From Candidatus Intricatilinea gracilis (GTDB lineage: Bacteria > Pseudomonadota > Gammaproteobacteria > Burkholderiales > Burkholderiaceae_C), in assembly GCA_016702605.1 (NCBI GenBank), contig JADJDQ010000005.1:1-64000 (forward strand): 64,000 nucleotides of DNA, written 5' to 3'. The notes under the pieces are model-generated. The model was given only the letters and a program-made list of their open reading frames with translations. It did no database searches and was not told the origin of the DNA. The first letter of the stretch is position 1. Each line of letters opens with the position of its first letter. A program made the translations under genes and the position numbers. Positions 29,086 through 38,019 of the stretch are shown here, piece by piece.

Positions 29086-30069
29086 ATGAGCTTGCCCCCG
29101 ACAACCGGCCCGGCCTTCACATTCAGTCCCTCGCAGCGTTACCCCGATCCGGCTATCGAGGTGCTCGATGAACGTTTCCGCCGCCTGCGATTGTTCAGCG
29201 CCGGCGTAGAGCAACTGGCAAGCGGCATGCGTTGGGCCGAAGGGCCGCAGTGGTTCGGCGACGGGCGCTACCTGCTGCTGAGCGACATACCCAACAACCG
29301 CATCCTGCGCTGGGACGACACGACCGGCGGTACCAGCGTGTGGCGCGTGCCGTCCAACAACGCCAACGGCCTGGCGCGTGATCGCCAGGGTCGACTGCTT
29401 GCCTGCGAACACCTGACGCGGCGCATCACCCGCACCGAATACGACGGCCGCATCACGGTGCTGGCCGATCGCTTCGAAGGCGCAAGGCTGAACTCGCCCA
29501 ACGACATCGTCTGCACCAGCGACGGCGCCATCTGGTTCACGGACCCGAGCTTCGGCATTTCCGGCGACTGGGAAGGCGACGCCGCGCCGGCCGAACGGCC
29601 ACATGCGGTCTATCGCATCGATCCGGCCAGTGGCGCCCTGGCTTGCGTCATCGACGACATGGACGGCCCCAACGGCCTGGCCTTCTCACCCGACGAATCG
29701 ACGCTCTACGTGATCGAAAGCCGTGCCCAGCCGCGCCGCATCTGGGCCATCACCATGCTGCCTGGTAGTCGATTGGGCGAACGCCGCGTGTTGATCGAGG
29801 CGCATGACCACGGCGCGCTGGACGGCATGGCTGTCGACCGCGAAGGCCATCTGTGGTGCGGCTACGGCAGCAACGGTTCGCCGCATGCCGATGCGACCAC
29901 GCTGGACGGCGTGCGTGTCTACACCCCGGACGGCACGACGATCGGCCATATTCACCTGCCGGAGCGCTGCGCCAATGTCTGCTTCGGCGGCGCCAAGAAC
30001 AACCGGCTGTTCATGGCAGCGAGCCATTCGCTCTACGCGCTGTACGTCAACACCGCCGGAGCAATCTGA
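29086..30069 (+). CDS. SMP-30/gluconolactonase family lactonase
   Basis: A 327-residue six-bladed propeller lactonase. Metal-site residues are expected in RWAEGPQWFGDG (Glu), LNSPNDIVCTSDGAIWFTDP (Asn/Asp) and GPNGLAFSPDESTLYV (Asn/Asp), all present. In this operon it would hydrolyse the aldarolactone made by uronate dehydrogenase to the open aldarate. The N-terminus lacks a signal peptide, so the reaction is cytoplasmic. Convergent with the SUMF1-like gene, 24 bases away. Dehydratase genes for aldarate breakdown are not in the window. Confidence 0.88.
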   Translation: MSLPPTTGPAFTFSPSQRYPDPAIEVLDERFRRLRLFSAGVEQLASGMRWAEGPQWFGDGRYLLLSDIPNNRILRWDDTTGGTSVWRVPSNNANGLARDRQGRLLACEHLTRRITRTEYDGRITVLADRFEGARLNSPNDIVCTSDGAIWFTDPSFGISGDWEGDAAPAERPHAVYRIDPASGALACVIDDMDGPNGLAFSPDESTLYVIESRAQPRRIWAITMLPGSRLGERRVLIEAHDHGALDGMAVDREGHLWCGYGSNGSPHADATTLDGVRVYTPDGTTIGHIHLPERCANVCFGGAKNNRLFMAASHSLYALYVNTAGAI

Positions 30070-30093
30070 CGCGCGAAATGACGGGCGATCGGA

Positions 30094-31215
30094 TCAACGA
30101 GATGCCGCGGGCGCCGGGGCATCAACCAGTACTCGGGCCAGCCTGAAGCCGGTGCTGTTGTCGCGCCGGGTCGGATGTGCACCGTCGCGGTTGGCCGAGC
30201 GCGCGCCACCGGGGCGGTTGCCCCAGCCTCCGCCGCGCAGCAGGCGATGGGGGCAGTCGGCTGGCTCGATGGCCTTGGCATCTCGCGGCTCGGCCTGGTA
30301 GGTCGACTTGCAGTCCTGCACCCATTCCCACACGTTGCCGATCATGTCGTGCAGGCCCCAGGCATTGGGCAGGAAGCTGCCGGCCCGCGCCACGAACATG
30401 TGGCCGTCGTCGCAGTCGGCACCGGCGATGTATTGCAGGTTGCGGCGCGCCGAGAGATCGGCCACGTTGGCATTGGCGCAGACCACCGACTCGTTGTCGC
30501 CGAAGGGGTAGCGACTGGTGGTGCCGGCACGTGCCGCGTACTCCCACTCGGCTTCGCTGAGCAGGTGGTACGACTGGCCGGTGCGCCGGCTCATCCAGCG
30601 TGCGAAGCGCTGGGCGTCGTGCCAGCTCACACACACGGCAGGATGCCTGTCGTCCTGCACCGCACCCACGAACGGATGGCGCCAGTCGCCCTTGGGGTCC
30701 TCGATGAACTGTTTGCCGTCCCAGATCACGCAGGCGCCGTCGGCGACGAAACCGGTTTGCGCAGCAAACACCTTGAACATGCCTACGGTGACTTCGGTTT
30801 CCATCACCGCCAGTCGGTTGGTGATCGAGACCCGGTGTGCCGGCGACTCGTCGGCATCGCCGCCCTGCGACAGGTCGCCGCCCATGGTGAACTGCCCGGT
30901 GGGCAGGACACGCAACCACGGGCAACTCGGATCGTCGCAATCGCGCATACGCGCCAGGTCGGCGGGTTGGCCGTTGTCGATGCGTCGCGGCAGGGCGGCA
31001 CCCGTCGGTCCCTGCTGCCGCCCTGCCGCAGCAGCAGGGCCAGGCGACGACACAGCCGGCCCCGGCGCACCCATCAGCCACGTGGCCAGCACGGCAGCCA
31101 GGCCCAGCGCCAGGCCGGACATTAGAAGTCGCCAGCCGATACGCCCGGATTCACGCCGACGGCCGGGCCGGCGCGAGCGCCACGCTGGGGCAACTTCTGA
31201 CAGCTTGGTCGACAT
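30094..31215 (-). CDS. SUMF1/formylglycine-generating-enzyme-like protein, membrane anchored
   Basis: A 373-residue protein with one N-terminal transmembrane helix (about 28-50) and a C-terminal FGE-sulfatase (SUMF1/EgtB-type) domain. Family hallmarks are GQFTMGG, TEVTVGMFKVFAAQTGF, CVSWHDAQRFARWMSRRTG, LLSEAEWEYAARAGT, GLHDMIGNVWEWVQDC and LLRGGGWGNRPGG. Such domains activate sulfatases or act as structural C-type-lectin-like modules. No sulfatase lies nearby, and the cysteines of true FGE cannot be confirmed by eye. It probably acts at the periplasmic face; function is open. Confidence 0.85.
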   Translation of the reverse strand: MSTKLSEVAPAWRSRRPGRRRESGRIGWRLLMSGLALGLAAVLATWLMGAPGPAVSSPGPAAAAGRQQGPTGAALPRRIDNGQPADLARMRDCDDPSCPWLRVLPTGQFTMGGDLSQGGDADESPAHRVSITNRLAVMETEVTVGMFKVFAAQTGFVADGACVIWDGKQFIEDPKGDWRHPFVGAVQDDRHPAVCVSWHDAQRFARWMSRRTGQSYHLLSEAEWEYAARAGTTSRYPFGDNESVVCANANVADLSARRNLQYIAGADCDDGHMFVARAGSFLPNAWGLHDMIGNVWEWVQDCKSTYQAEPRDAKAIEPADCPHRLLRGGGWGNRPGGARSANRDGAHPTRRDNSTGFRLARVLVDAPAPAASR

Positions 31216-31340
31216 GGGGTGGCTGCGGCGGCGCGATACCCGTCAGGTCGACGGGCTGATCGGCTGCTCGAACCATTCTATGGACGCGCTCCCCAGCGCC
31301 AGTCGACGAGAGGCCGGCGAGTCGGCAACACGCCGCGAAA

Positions 31341-32483
31341 CTACCAACCGCCGAATCGTGGCCACGCCACCTGCAGCTCGCCGCGCGCCGAGAGCACCTG
31401 ATAAGCGCCGTGTTGCGCCGCCGTTGCACAGGCGTGGTTGGGCAGGATGCGCAACATGCTGCCCACCGGCAGATCGAGCAGCCGGGCCGGATCACCGCTG
31501 CGGTGTGCCACGATGCCGTGCTCCTGGTTGGCGGCAGTCACGATGTAGTCGGTCAACACCTGGCCCTGGGCGTCACACACCAGTCCGTAGCCCTGATCGA
31601 CGAACTCGCCAGCCAGACCACGGTCGCGCGACAGCGCCATCCAGCCGGCGTCGACCAGGGTCCAGCCCTGGTCCCGGCGGTGGCCGATCACCGTGGTCAA
31701 CACACTCACGGCGATGTCTTCGGGCCGGCACACACCCAGCGCAGCCATCATCAGGTCCATGAACACGTAGACCCCGGCGCGCACTTCGGTGACACCGGCC
31801 AGCTGCTGGGCGAACAGTGCCGTGGGTGTCGAGCCCACACTCACTTCGGGCACGGCATGGCCGGCCTGGCGCAGCCGTTCGGCGGCGTACACGGCACCGG
31901 CCCGTTCCTGCTCGGCCATGGCGATCAGTGCGGTGTCACCGTGGCAGTGGTAGGCGCCGCCGCAATGGGTCAACACACCAGCCAGTTCGACGCCGGGCGC
32001 ACGCAGCGCTGCCGCCACGTCGAGCAACACATCGTCGCCAGGACGCAGGCCGGCACGCTGGCCATCGGTATCGACCTCGATCAACACACGCAGCGGCACA
32101 GCCAGATCGGCCATGCCGTTGGCAAGCGCCTGTGCAGCGGCCACGTTGTCGACGATGACCGACATCGTCACACCCTGGGCAACCAGCCGGCGCACATGCG
32201 CCGCCTTGTTGGGCGTGTAGCCCACGGCATAGCGGATGTCGCGGTAGCCCGCGGCGGCGAACTCGTCGGCCTCGCGCAGTGTGGACACCGTGATCGGGCC
32301 TCGCCGACCGTCGTCGCACAGCGCTGCCACCTGCAGGCATTTGGCGGTCTTGACATGTGGGCGCAGCGCCACGCCGAACTGGGTCATGCGGGTGGCCAAC
32401 CGCGCGATGTTGGCGCGCAGCAGCAACTCGTCGAGCAACAGGGCTGGTGTCTCGATCGTGTCGAAGGGCAAGGCAGTCTGCAT
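31341..32483 (-). CDS. DSD1-family PLP enzyme (D-threonine aldolase/D-serine dehydratase-like)
   Basis: A 380-residue fold-type III PLP enzyme with an alanine-racemase-like N-terminal barrel. Lys45 in RPHVKTAKC is the expected Schiff-base lysine. LTHCGGAYHCHGD and VSVGSTPTALF are PLP-site segments. The C-terminal LRILPNHACATAAQH contains the His-x-Cys pair that binds a metal ion in D-serine dehydratase and D-threonine aldolase. It would break down a D-3-hydroxy-amino acid; exact substrate unresolved. ATG 32483 opens MQTALPFDTIETPALLLDE, a standard start. Divergent from the histidine kinase. Confidence 0.85.
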   Translation of the reverse strand: MQTALPFDTIETPALLLDELLLRANIARLATRMTQFGVALRPHVKTAKCLQVAALCDDGRRGPITVSTLREADEFAAAGYRDIRYAVGYTPNKAAHVRRLVAQGVTMSVIVDNVAAAQALANGMADLAVPLRVLIEVDTDGQRAGLRPGDDVLLDVAAALRAPGVELAGVLTHCGGAYHCHGDTALIAMAEQERAGAVYAAERLRQAGHAVPEVSVGSTPTALFAQQLAGVTEVRAGVYVFMDLMMAALGVCRPEDIAVSVLTTVIGHRRDQGWTLVDAGWMALSRDRGLAGEFVDQGYGLVCDAQGQVLTDYIVTAANQEHGIVAHRSGDPARLLDLPVGSMLRILPNHACATAAQHGAYQVLSARGELQVAWPRFGGW

Positions 32484-32576
32484 GATGGGTCGAGGCTGGG
32501 GCCAGGCGATGAGGTGGTGACGATTGTCTGCCCGGTCGACCACGACGGCGGGCAGAATGCCGCGCACTGACGAGCC

Positions 32577-34208
32577 ATGTCCGCACCATCCACCAACTCG
32601 ACTGACACCGCCGCGGCACCCGCTGCACCGGCCTTGCCGGCGCCGACCGGCCTGGCTCGCCTGGTCATGCGCCGCGCCGCCTGGGTGGGTGCGGCCACGC
32701 TGTTGCTCGTGGCGCTGCTGGGCCTGCAACGCGCCAGCGACAGCATCGTCGACGAGGCCGACGCCGCCATGGGCCTGGCCGAAGTTGTCGCCCGCCTGGG
32801 CAACCTGGGGCAGACCAACGACCGCGACGCCATCGAACAATTGCGTGTGCTGCAGGTGCAGGCACCGCTGCGCCACCTCGAACTGCGGGTGCACGACAAC
32901 AACAGCCGGCTGCTGCTGGCTCCCACCCTGCCGCCACCGGCCGCTGCTCCACTCGAACTGATCTACCGCCTGCACCGCCAGTTGGCCCAGGAAGCCGACC
33001 GGCGTCTCGTGACCTGGCAGGTGGTGCGCCCGGCCGGCCGGTCGTGGACCGTGAGTCTGAGTGCTTCACACGAAAGTGAACGTCGTGAAGCAATCGACGA
33101 CCTGCTCGGCATGTTGACCTTGCTGGGCCTGGGTATTGCCGCCCTGCTGCTGGTGATGAAGGCCAATGTGCGCCACGCGCTGCGCCCGCTGGCGGCGGTG
33201 CTGCAGGCCATCCGCGGCATCGAGTCGACCGATCGACGCGCGGTAGACGCCGTGCGGTCGCTGCCCAGCATGCCCATGCGTGAACTCGACGTCATCGCCT
33301 CCGCCTTGCGCCACCTGGCGCAGGCACTCGACGACGCCACCGAACAGCGCCGCCAGCTGAGCCAGAAGGTGCTGTCGTTGCAGGAGGATGAACGTGCCCA
33401 TCTTGCGCGCGAGTTGCATGACGAATTCGGCCAACGCCTCACCGCGTTGCGCCTGGACACCGCCTGGCTGCAGCGCCAGCTGGCCGAGCCCTCCTCCACC
33501 GCGGCGCCCGGCGCACCGCGCGCTTCACCACGACAACTGCTTGGTGTGGTCGACGACATGGCTGCACGTTGCGCCGAGGTGCAGGCCGACATCCGCGACA
33601 TGCTGGTGCGCCTGCGCCCGCTCGGCCCGGGGTCGGGTCAGGGTGATGTGGCCTGGCAGGATGTGATCGACCAGCTCGAAGGACTGGTCGACGGCTGGCG
33701 GGACACAGCCACCCGCACCGGCGCGGGTGAACACACCGAGTACACCTTTCGCTGCGAGGTGGTCGGCAAGGCCCCGGTCGACCTGCCCAGACAACTGGCG
33801 CTCACCCTGTACCGGCTCAGCCAGGAAGCACTCACCAACATCGCCCGCCATGCCCAGGCACGCAGCGCCGTGTTGACGCTGCGCTGGCAAGCCGATGCTG
33901 CCGGCGGTTCACCGTCCACTCAACTCGGCACCGGCACAGCGGCCACCAACGACAACATGCGCAGCGCCGGCACCATCGGCACCGTGCACTGGAGCATCGA
34001 GGACGATGGCACGGGTATCGACGACACGGTGCGGGCCATGCGGCGCGGCAACGGCCTGGGCGGCATGCAGGAGCGTGTCTGGGCCCTGGGCGGACAGTGG
34101 CGCCTGGGTCGCCCTCGCCAGGCCGGCAGACCCGATCATCCCGGCTTGCTGTTGAGTGCCGCCTTGCCCGTGGCATCGAAGGAGTCACATGACCACGCCC
34201 ACCCATAA
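32577..34208 (+). CDS. Membrane sensor histidine kinase (NarX/HisKA_3 type)
   Basis: A 543-residue sensor kinase. Two transmembrane helices (about 36-50 and 176-196) enclose a periplasmic domain of roughly 125 residues, followed by a HAMP-like linker. The phosphoacceptor is His281 in ARELHDEFGQRL, the HisKA_3 motif of NarX/DegS-type kinases. The ATPase domain has YRLSQEALTNIARHAQA, EDDGTGID and NGLGGMQERV. It overlaps the response regulator by 20 bp and the two form one system. A Gly/Thr/Asn-rich insert interrupts the ATPase domain near residues 443-465. The stimulus is unknown; placement next to a TonB receptor hints at control of it. Confidence 0.92.
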   Translation: MSAPSTNSTDTAAAPAAPALPAPTGLARLVMRRAAWVGAATLLLVALLGLQRASDSIVDEADAAMGLAEVVARLGNLGQTNDRDAIEQLRVLQVQAPLRHLELRVHDNNSRLLLAPTLPPPAAAPLELIYRLHRQLAQEADRRLVTWQVVRPAGRSWTVSLSASHESERREAIDDLLGMLTLLGLGIAALLLVMKANVRHALRPLAAVLQAIRGIESTDRRAVDAVRSLPSMPMRELDVIASALRHLAQALDDATEQRRQLSQKVLSLQEDERAHLARELHDEFGQRLTALRLDTAWLQRQLAEPSSTAAPGAPRASPRQLLGVVDDMAARCAEVQADIRDMLVRLRPLGPGSGQGDVAWQDVIDQLEGLVDGWRDTATRTGAGEHTEYTFRCEVVGKAPVDLPRQLALTLYRLSQEALTNIARHAQARSAVLTLRWQADAAGGSPSTQLGTGTAATNDNMRSAGTIGTVHWSIEDDGTGIDDTVRAMRRGNGLGGMQERVWALGGQWRLGRPRQAGRPDHPGLLLSAALPVASKESHDHAHP

Positions 34209-34857
34209 CGTCAGCGCGACACGCCCGGCCCCTGCACGCTGGCGCATTGCGCTGGCGGACGACCATGCCATCGTGCGGGTCGGCTACAGGCGCTTGCTCG
34301 AACTCGAACCCGACCTGCAGGTGGTGGCCGAATACGCCAGCGCGGATGCTGCCGCACACGACCTGCCGACACATCAGGGTGCCAACCGCATCGACCTGCT
34401 CATCCTCGACCTGTCGATGCCGGGCCGCAGCGGCCTGGAGTTGCTCAAGCAACTCGGCGACGACCTGCCCGATCTGCATGTGCTCGTCGTCAGCATGCAC
34501 GACAGCCCGGCCATGCAGTCGCAATGTCTGCGTGCTGGCGCCGCGGGTTTCGTGTCCAAGGCCGGGGAACCCGAGGCAGTGGTGCGAGCGGTGCGTGCCG
34601 TGCAAAGTGGCCTGCGCACGCTGCACCCGCAGACCAGTTCGAGCTCGCGCCCGGCGCCTCACGAGCAACTCACGGTGCGCGAACTCGAAGTGCTGCAACA
34701 TCTGATCAGCGGCGCCAGCGTCGATGCCATCGCCCAGCGGATGGGTGTGAGCGAGAAGACCGTGTCGAACTACCAGACGCTGGTGCGCCAGAAACTCGAC
34801 GTGACCAACTCGGTGGAATTGCTGCACTACGCACAGAAACACGGGCTGACTGCCTGA
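34189..34857 (+). CDS. LuxR/NarL-family response regulator
   Basis: A 222-residue regulator with a receiver domain (acidic pair in ALADDHAIVR, phosphorylation site Asp74 in LLILDLSMPGRSG, conserved lysine in FVSKAGEPEA) and a C-terminal LuxR helix-turn-helix (LTVRELEVLQHLISGAS, EKTVSNYQTLVRQKL). A GGAG ribosome site precedes the ATG inside the end of the kinase gene. A strong palindrome lies 243 bases downstream, before the TonB receptor, and an identical core lies before the quinoprotein ABC array. This regulator is the natural candidate to bind both, though that is not shown. Confidence 0.93.
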   Translation: MTTPTHNVSATRPAPARWRIALADDHAIVRVGYRRLLELEPDLQVVAEYASADAAAHDLPTHQGANRIDLLILDLSMPGRSGLELLKQLGDDLPDLHVLVVSMHDSPAMQSQCLRAGAAGFVSKAGEPEAVVRAVRAVQSGLRTLHPQTSSSSRPAPHEQLTVRELEVLQHLISGASVDAIAQRMGVSEKTVSNYQTLVRQKLDVTNSVELLHYAQKHGLTA

Positions 34858-35207
34858 GCCGAGTGCCTGGGCTCATGGCCTGATCCGCCCGGCCGACACA
34901 CCCACCACACGAGTCGACTCGACGCCCCACAGTGGCCGCAGGGACACCCAAGGGCCCACAACGTCCCGTCAGGTGGCGATGACCGGCGGTACAAGCTGTG
35001 TCATCACTTGTCACCCCTGAGCCAGAACGCACCACCGGCGTGACAACACGCGACGCCTGTGGTGCGAGTCCATCGGCCACAGCGCCGGAGATACCCTGAG
35101 CCGGGAAGATTTCCCGGCGTGGGTGCACCGGCCTCCGTTACCTTGCGGCGCTGCCAACGCAGTGCAACGACTCGAAAGGTCGACGCAAGCCCTTACGGAG
35201 ACTTCTC
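34858..35207. other. Intergenic control region of the TonB receptor gene
   Basis: About 350 bases with no supported gene. It contains the palindrome described at 35100-35118 and presumably the receptor promoter. A short inverted repeat TCGA/TCGA-type stretch (GAGTCGACTC) lies near 34912. No clear -35/-10 pair was found by eye. Confidence 0.5.
35100..35118. promoter_or_regulatory. Palindromic candidate operator upstream of TonB receptor
   Basis: Eight-base arms GCCGGGAA and TTCCCGGC flank GAT, about 90 bases upstream of the receptor start. The 15-base core CGGGAAGATTTCCCG recurs exactly, on the opposite strand, at 50802-50816 before the quinoprotein ABC array. A shared binding site for the adjacent LuxR-type response regulator is the simplest reading. 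Confidence 0.6.
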
Positions 35208-37532
35208 ATGAACAAGACCAGCACCCTGACGACATGCCCCAATCTGCTGATGCAAGCTCTCGCACTGGCCTTCGGCACCTTGTGTGTCGGCCAGCTTGCA
35301 CAGGCGCAGACCACGACACCCACACTCGAAACGGTCGAGATCGTGGGCACCACGCCGCTGCCGGGCACCGGCATCGACCGCGACCGGGTGCCGGCCAACG
35401 TGCAGAGCCTGTCGGGTGCACGGCTGCGCGACCAGCAGGAGCTGAATCTGGGCGAGTTGCTGCGCCGCCATGTGGCCAGCGTCAACGTGGTCGAGACCCA
35501 GGGCAATCCCTATCAGCTCGAGCTCAACTACCGCGGCTTCACTGCCAGCCCACTGCTGGGTCAGCCGCAGGGGCTGTCGGTCTTTCTCGACGGTGTACGG
35601 GTCAACGAAGCCTTTGGCGACGTGGTCAACTGGGATCTGATTCCGCGCGGCGCCTTGGCGGGCATGACACTGATGCCGGGCTCCAATCCGCTGTTTGGCC
35701 TGAACACGTTGGGTGGCGCGCTGGTGCTGCAGACCAAGTCGGGTGACACCGACCCCGGCACCGAACTCGAGCTCGGCCTGGGCTCACATGGGCGCAAGGA
35801 CATCGAACTGGCTCACGGCATGAGCCTGGGTGAGAACACCCACCTGTTCATGGCGCTGAGCCGCTTCGAGCAGGACGGCTGGCGCGACTACTCACCCAGC
35901 GAGATCACGCAGGTCTACGCCAAGCTCAACGGCAAACAAGGCGCGCTCGACTGGCGTGTGGCAATGAACGCCGCGGACAACAGCCTGATCGGCAACGGCC
36001 TGTTGCCCGAGACCCTGGCCGATGTGCGCCGCTCGCAGATCTACACCCGCCCGGACCGCACCGACAACCGCCTCGGCGCCTTCAGCGTGGGTCTGGGCTG
36101 GGACCTGGGCAGTGGCCAGAGACTGCAGGGCCAGGCCTACCTGCGCAAGCTCGATGTGAAGACCGTCAACGGTGACCTCAACGATGACTACGATCCACCA
36201 CTGGTGACCGAAAGTGGTGTCGAGAACCGCACCGCCGGCAAACAATCCAGTCAGGGGCTGGCTCTGCAGTGGAGCCGCCAGCAAGCCGGCAACCTCACCA
36301 GTCTGGGCGCATCGATCGACAGCAACAAGACCGACTTCAGCCAGACCGAAGCCGAGGGGATGCTCGATGGCACGCGCGCCGTGATCGACCTCGAACCCGA
36401 AGAGCTCAATGCCGCCATCACCGGCAAGAGCCGCACGACCAGCCTGTGGGCCGAACAGATCCTGCATGTCACACCCGAGCTGACGGTCAGCCTGTCGGCA
36501 CGCCACAACCGCACCAAGGTCACGACGGTGGACACCGGGCGCCTGCTGGGCTTGACGACTACTCTGGATGCCGAGGACACCTACAGCAAGCTCAATCCTG
36601 GCCTGGGTGCAACGTTCAAGCTGGGTGGCGGTACCACCGCCTATGCCGGCTACAACCAGGGCAACCGTGCACCGAGCCCGATCGAGCTGGGCTGCTCGGA
36701 CCCGGCCAACCCTTGCGTCTTGCCCAATGCCTTGCAAGCCGACCCACCGCTCGAGCAGGTGGTGTCGCGCACGCTCGAAGCCGGCTTGCGCGGCAAGCTG
36801 GCCGGCGCGGGTGGCGACTGGCGCTGGAACGCGGGCGTGTTCTCGACGCAGAACAAGGACGACATCCTGTTCGTGAGCAACAGCCTGGCAGCGGGTTACT
36901 TCAAGAATTTCGGCAAGACACGGCGCCAGGGCATCGAACTGGGGCTGCAAGGCCGCGCCGCCACAGTCGACGTGGGCCTGCACTACACACACCTGAAGGC
37001 CACCTACCAGAGCAGCGCCTGCATCGCCTCCGAGCCCAACAGCACGGCATTCGATCCAGCAGCGCCCAACGGCAACACGGTCTGCACTGCCGAGACCGAG
37101 ATCGAGGTACGCCCCGGTGACCACCTGCCCGGCCTGCCGCAACACCTGGTCAAGCTCGATCTGGGTTGGCGCGCCACGAGTTCGTTCAAGCTGGGTGCCA
37201 ACGTCACGGCGCAATCGGGCAGCTTCGTGCGGGGCAACGAGAACAACCGGCATCAGCCCGACGGCGTGGACTTCTTCGGCAGCGGCCGCACCGCTGGTTT
37301 TGCCGTGCTCAACCTCGACGGCCGCTGGGACATCGCCAAGGGCCTGAGCCTGGTGGGCAAGATCAACAACGTGCTCGACCGTCGTTACGACACCGGCGGC
37401 ATGTTGGGCGAGAACGCCTTCGACGCCAGCGGCACCTTGCTAGCGCCGGACGACTGGCGTGACGAGCAGTTCGTGGCACCCGCTGCACCGCGCAGTCTCA
37501 GCCTGGCCCTGCGCTGGCGTTTCGGGGCCTGA
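35208..37532 (+). CDS. TonB-dependent outer-membrane receptor
   Basis: A 774-residue TonB-dependent receptor. It has a signal peptide ending QLAQAQ, a TonB-box-like ETVEIVGT, then the plug domain (VPANVQSLSGARLRDQ, NYRGFTASPLLGQPQGLSVF, NPLFGLNTLGGALVLQT) and a 22-strand barrel ending SLSLALRWRFGA. An extracellular loop carries CSDPANPC and another SSACIASEPN, likely disulfides. It takes up a scarce ligand using TonB energy; the ligand is not evident. A two-component system immediately upstream and the operator shared with the quinoprotein array suggest a role connected with PQQ enzymes, for example metal-complex or cofactor uptake (inference). A GGAG-type ribosome site precedes the ATG. Confidence 0.9.
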   Translation: MNKTSTLTTCPNLLMQALALAFGTLCVGQLAQAQTTTPTLETVEIVGTTPLPGTGIDRDRVPANVQSLSGARLRDQQELNLGELLRRHVASVNVVETQGNPYQLELNYRGFTASPLLGQPQGLSVFLDGVRVNEAFGDVVNWDLIPRGALAGMTLMPGSNPLFGLNTLGGALVLQTKSGDTDPGTELELGLGSHGRKDIELAHGMSLGENTHLFMALSRFEQDGWRDYSPSEITQVYAKLNGKQGALDWRVAMNAADNSLIGNGLLPETLADVRRSQIYTRPDRTDNRLGAFSVGLGWDLGSGQRLQGQAYLRKLDVKTVNGDLNDDYDPPLVTESGVENRTAGKQSSQGLALQWSRQQAGNLTSLGASIDSNKTDFSQTEAEGMLDGTRAVIDLEPEELNAAITGKSRTTSLWAEQILHVTPELTVSLSARHNRTKVTTVDTGRLLGLTTTLDAEDTYSKLNPGLGATFKLGGGTTAYAGYNQGNRAPSPIELGCSDPANPCVLPNALQADPPLEQVVSRTLEAGLRGKLAGAGGDWRWNAGVFSTQNKDDILFVSNSLAAGYFKNFGKTRRQGIELGLQGRAATVDVGLHYTHLKATYQSSACIASEPNSTAFDPAAPNGNTVCTAETEIEVRPGDHLPGLPQHLVKLDLGWRATSSFKLGANVTAQSGSFVRGNENNRHQPDGVDFFGSGRTAGFAVLNLDGRWDIAKGLSLVGKINNVLDRRYDTGGMLGENAFDASGTLLAPDDWRDEQFVAPAAPRSLSLALRWRFGA

Positions 37533-37609
37533 GGACGGGCCAAACTCCGCCAGGGCGAGAAAACCCTGACGAGGTCGGCCACTTGCTGCTAGAATGCCGC
37601 ACAGCACCA

Positions 37610-37643
37610 CCGCCTCTGCGTTTCGCCGAGGCGGTTTTGTTTG
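37610..37643 (+). terminator. Rho-independent terminator after the TonB receptor
   Basis: Stem arms CCGCCTC and GAGGCGG around an 11-base loop, followed directly by TTTTGTTTG. It lies about 80 bases past the receptor stop codon and is well formed on the plus strand. Confidence 0.8.
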
Positions 37644-38019
37644 ACGACCATCCCCTCTGACCTTCCTGGGCGCGTGCTGCGCCGGCCACCTAGAGTCGCC
37701 ACGCAGCCCCAAACGCCCCGTTCCACTTACCGCATCGGCCGCAAGCCCATGGCAGGTCCGGAACACCCCGCAGCAGCGGCCCCCAAGGCCGCAAGGCCCC
37801 CTGGGCCGCTCGGGCCGCGGTCGGCGGCGATGCCCTGAGACCGCGGACTACTCAATCCTCCGCCCTGCAGCTTCCGGCTTTTACCCTGTGCCGGTTGAAC
37901 TGCCTTGTGCCTGTGTATCGACCACCGGTCGACACGCAGCGTGCAAGCCGTGGGCGTGGGCTTGAAGTGTTCCGCAGTGCCGGTGACGCAGCAACGTCAC
38001 GCGGCGAAAGTGAACGACG
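37644..38019 (+). other. Long leader region of the DEAD-box helicase gene
   Basis: About 376 bases between the terminator and the helicase start with no convincing gene. A 65-codon Pro/Arg-rich frame (37641-37838) is not supported. The segment 37783-37820 is very GC-rich (AAGGCC/GGCCGC repeats) and could fold strongly. Long structured 5' leaders are usual for cold-inducible RNA helicase genes; no specific element was identified here. Confidence 0.4.

Noticed and set aside
37641..37838. A 65-codon Pro/Arg-rich frame before the helicase gene.
   Set aside because: It begins inside the terminator tail and has no ribosome site or family match. The GC-rich stretch is more likely leader RNA structure.
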